15,491 bases of DNA from CAYTLQ01 sp964438715 (lineage in GTDB: Bacteria > Bacteroidota > Ignavibacteria > Ignavibacteriales > Ignavibacteriaceae). Of this stretch, positions 14,704 through 15,491 are shown piece by piece. Both the position numbers and the translations under genes were made by a program. The first letter of the stretch is position 1; every line of letters starts with the position of its first letter. Where the stretch lies: NCBI GenBank assembly GCA_964438715.1, contig CAYTLQ010000349.1:1-15491 (forward strand). The letters are read 5' to 3'. A model generated the notes under the pieces. That model did not search any database and was not told the DNA's origin. It saw only the letters and a list, made by a program, of their open reading frames with translations.

Positions 14704-15480
14704 TCAGAACTTCATTGTAAATGCCGAGAGTATATTTCTCGTGCGATAGTCATTTTTGCCGGCAAAGTCGTACTGAAAGCCTAATACAAATAACAGTCTT
14801 TCAGAAAATAAATATGTAATACCGGGAGCAGCGGCTAACCGTGTAGAGTGTAATGCTCCGTTAAATGTAGAAACACCGGTAAGTTCAAATACTGCACAAA
14901 TTTTATCGGAAATAAAATGACCGTACGCCGCTCCATAGGCAAATAATTTATTGTAGTGATCGGCAGCAGTATAAATTGTTCCTGAAAAAATAACATCAAT
15001 AGTTGCGTCCTCTGATAAAACTATTGAATTAATAATTCCGGCGCTGTAACCATAATTCATGGGTAATAATGTAGAGTCATTTTCCGATGTGTTATTTGCC
15101 GGCAGTTGTACCCCTGAAGCAAAGGTAAATGAGAACTTTTCCGAATTAGTTATTTGTATCTTCGAACCAATTGCAATTATATCTGCCGAGGCAGGAAACG
15201 CACTGCCAATCTCAATGTTTTCATTTATTCCCAAGGTCATTCTGAAGGAAAGACAACTTTGAACTGTATTAGCAGAAAATTTTTCTACATCCCAAAGTTC
15301 ATTGTAACAAGCTGAGTATGATGTAACTGTTAAGGAAGGTTCAAATTCAAACACTCCGGGAACAATTGTTCCGGCATCCGGAACGGTGAGTTTAGAACCG
15401 GAGATACCGCAAATTTGGGAAAAACCCATACTGCCAAACATCAAAAAGAACAGTAAAAACATTTGTCTGAATTTACGCAT
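14704..15480 (-). CDS. Predicted outer-membrane beta-barrel protein (transporter-like)
   Basis: Residues 1-21 form a signal peptide (MRKFRQMFLLFFLMFGSMGFS). The rest alternates polar and hydrophobic residues in strands of about ten, with Gly/Asn/Asp turns, and ends in FTMKF; a terminal Phe is the hallmark of outer-membrane barrels. Strands such as FRMTLGINENIEIGSAFPAS, FSFTFASGVQLPA and LLFVLGFQYDFAGKND resemble the MetA-pathway (phenol-degradation) barrel family, but the assignment is tentative. At 258 residues it could form a 10-12-strand barrel. Three cysteines (24, 58, 76) near the N-terminus are unusual for such proteins. A strong GGAGG 6 bases upstream of the ATG (15487-15491) defines the start. 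What lies upstream is outside the window. Confidence 0.75.
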   Translation of the reverse strand: MRKFRQMFLLFFLMFGSMGFSQICGISGSKLTVPDAGTIVPGVFEFEPSLTVTSYSACYNELWDVEKFSANTVQSCLSFRMTLGINENIEIGSAFPASADIIAIGSKIQITNSEKFSFTFASGVQLPANNTSENDSTLLPMNYGYSAGIINSIVLSEDATIDVIFSGTIYTAADHYNKLFAYGAAYGHFISDKICAVFELTGVSTFNGALHSTRLAAAPGITYLFSERLLFVLGFQYDFAGKNDYRTRNILSAFTMKF

Positions 15481-15486
15481 ATCATA

Positions 15487-15491
15487 CCTCC
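15487..15491 (-). promoter_or_regulatory. Strong Shine-Dalgarno site of the barrel gene
   Basis: GGAGG, 6 bases before the ATG at 15480, is the best ribosome site in the window and shows the organism can use anti-Shine-Dalgarno pairing although many genes here lack it. Confidence 0.8.

Noticed and set aside
1..15491. CRISPR arrays, tRNA or rRNA genes, insertion sequences, toxin-antitoxin pairs
   Set aside because: I looked for regular repeats, cloverleaf-like segments, transposase motifs and short paired genes on both strands and saw none.

Overview
This 15.5-kb piece has the character of a metagenomic contig from the Bacteroidota/Chlorobiota/Ignavibacteriota group. The evidence is an AT-rich composition (roughly 40% GC by eye), a type IX secretion system (T9SS) plug-protein homologue, several exported proteins with short N-terminal signal peptides, and mixed use of Shine-Dalgarno sites (some clear, many absent). 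Ignavibacteria is my best guess; no rRNA or other phylogenetic marker is present, so this is inference. The first ~53 bases are not genomic. They are an Illumina Nextera P7/i7 adapter (index bases CTAGTACG), so the left edge is a library artefact and truncates the first gene.

Layout: almost everything is on the minus strand. Read in the direction of transcription from the right, the order is: an outer-membrane barrel-like protein (14704-15480); a lone plus-strand thioredoxin-fold protein (14143-14682) with a good sigma70-type promoter; an M14 zinc carboxypeptidase (12610-14061); an ECF sigma factor and its membrane anti-sigma factor, overlapping by 4 bases (11134-12548); then a 252-base gap. 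Below the gap lies a continuous co-directional array of ten genes down to position 54: a secreted protein with a calcium-loop-like motif, a 79-residue small protein that looks Sm-like, the T9SS plug homologue, a Gfo/Idh/MocA dehydrogenase, an LtrA-family membrane protein, a MarC-family membrane protein, a Tat-exported N-acyl-D-amino-acid deacylase, an arylamine N-acetyltransferase, adenosine deaminase, a 111-residue unknown, and urocanate hydratase (hutU, 3' end lost to the adapter).

How they may work together: the left part (deacylase, NAT, adenosine deaminase, urocanase) looks like a salvage/catabolic set handling acylated amino acids, nucleosides and histidine breakdown products. The sigma/anti-sigma pair is a self-contained signalling unit whose anti-sigma domain has lost the usual zinc cysteines. 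The plug gene and its two small upstream neighbours form a compact, probably translationally coupled, cell-envelope/secretion unit.

No tRNA, rRNA, CRISPR array, insertion sequence, integrase or phage gene was seen. I found no clear-cut new defence or mobile system. The most interesting points are non-ATG starts (NAT by TTG/ATT; LtrA probably by ATA), the zinc-less anti-sigma domain, an amidohydrolase-like beta tail on the M14 peptidase, and the small Sm-like gene glued to the T9SS plug gene.
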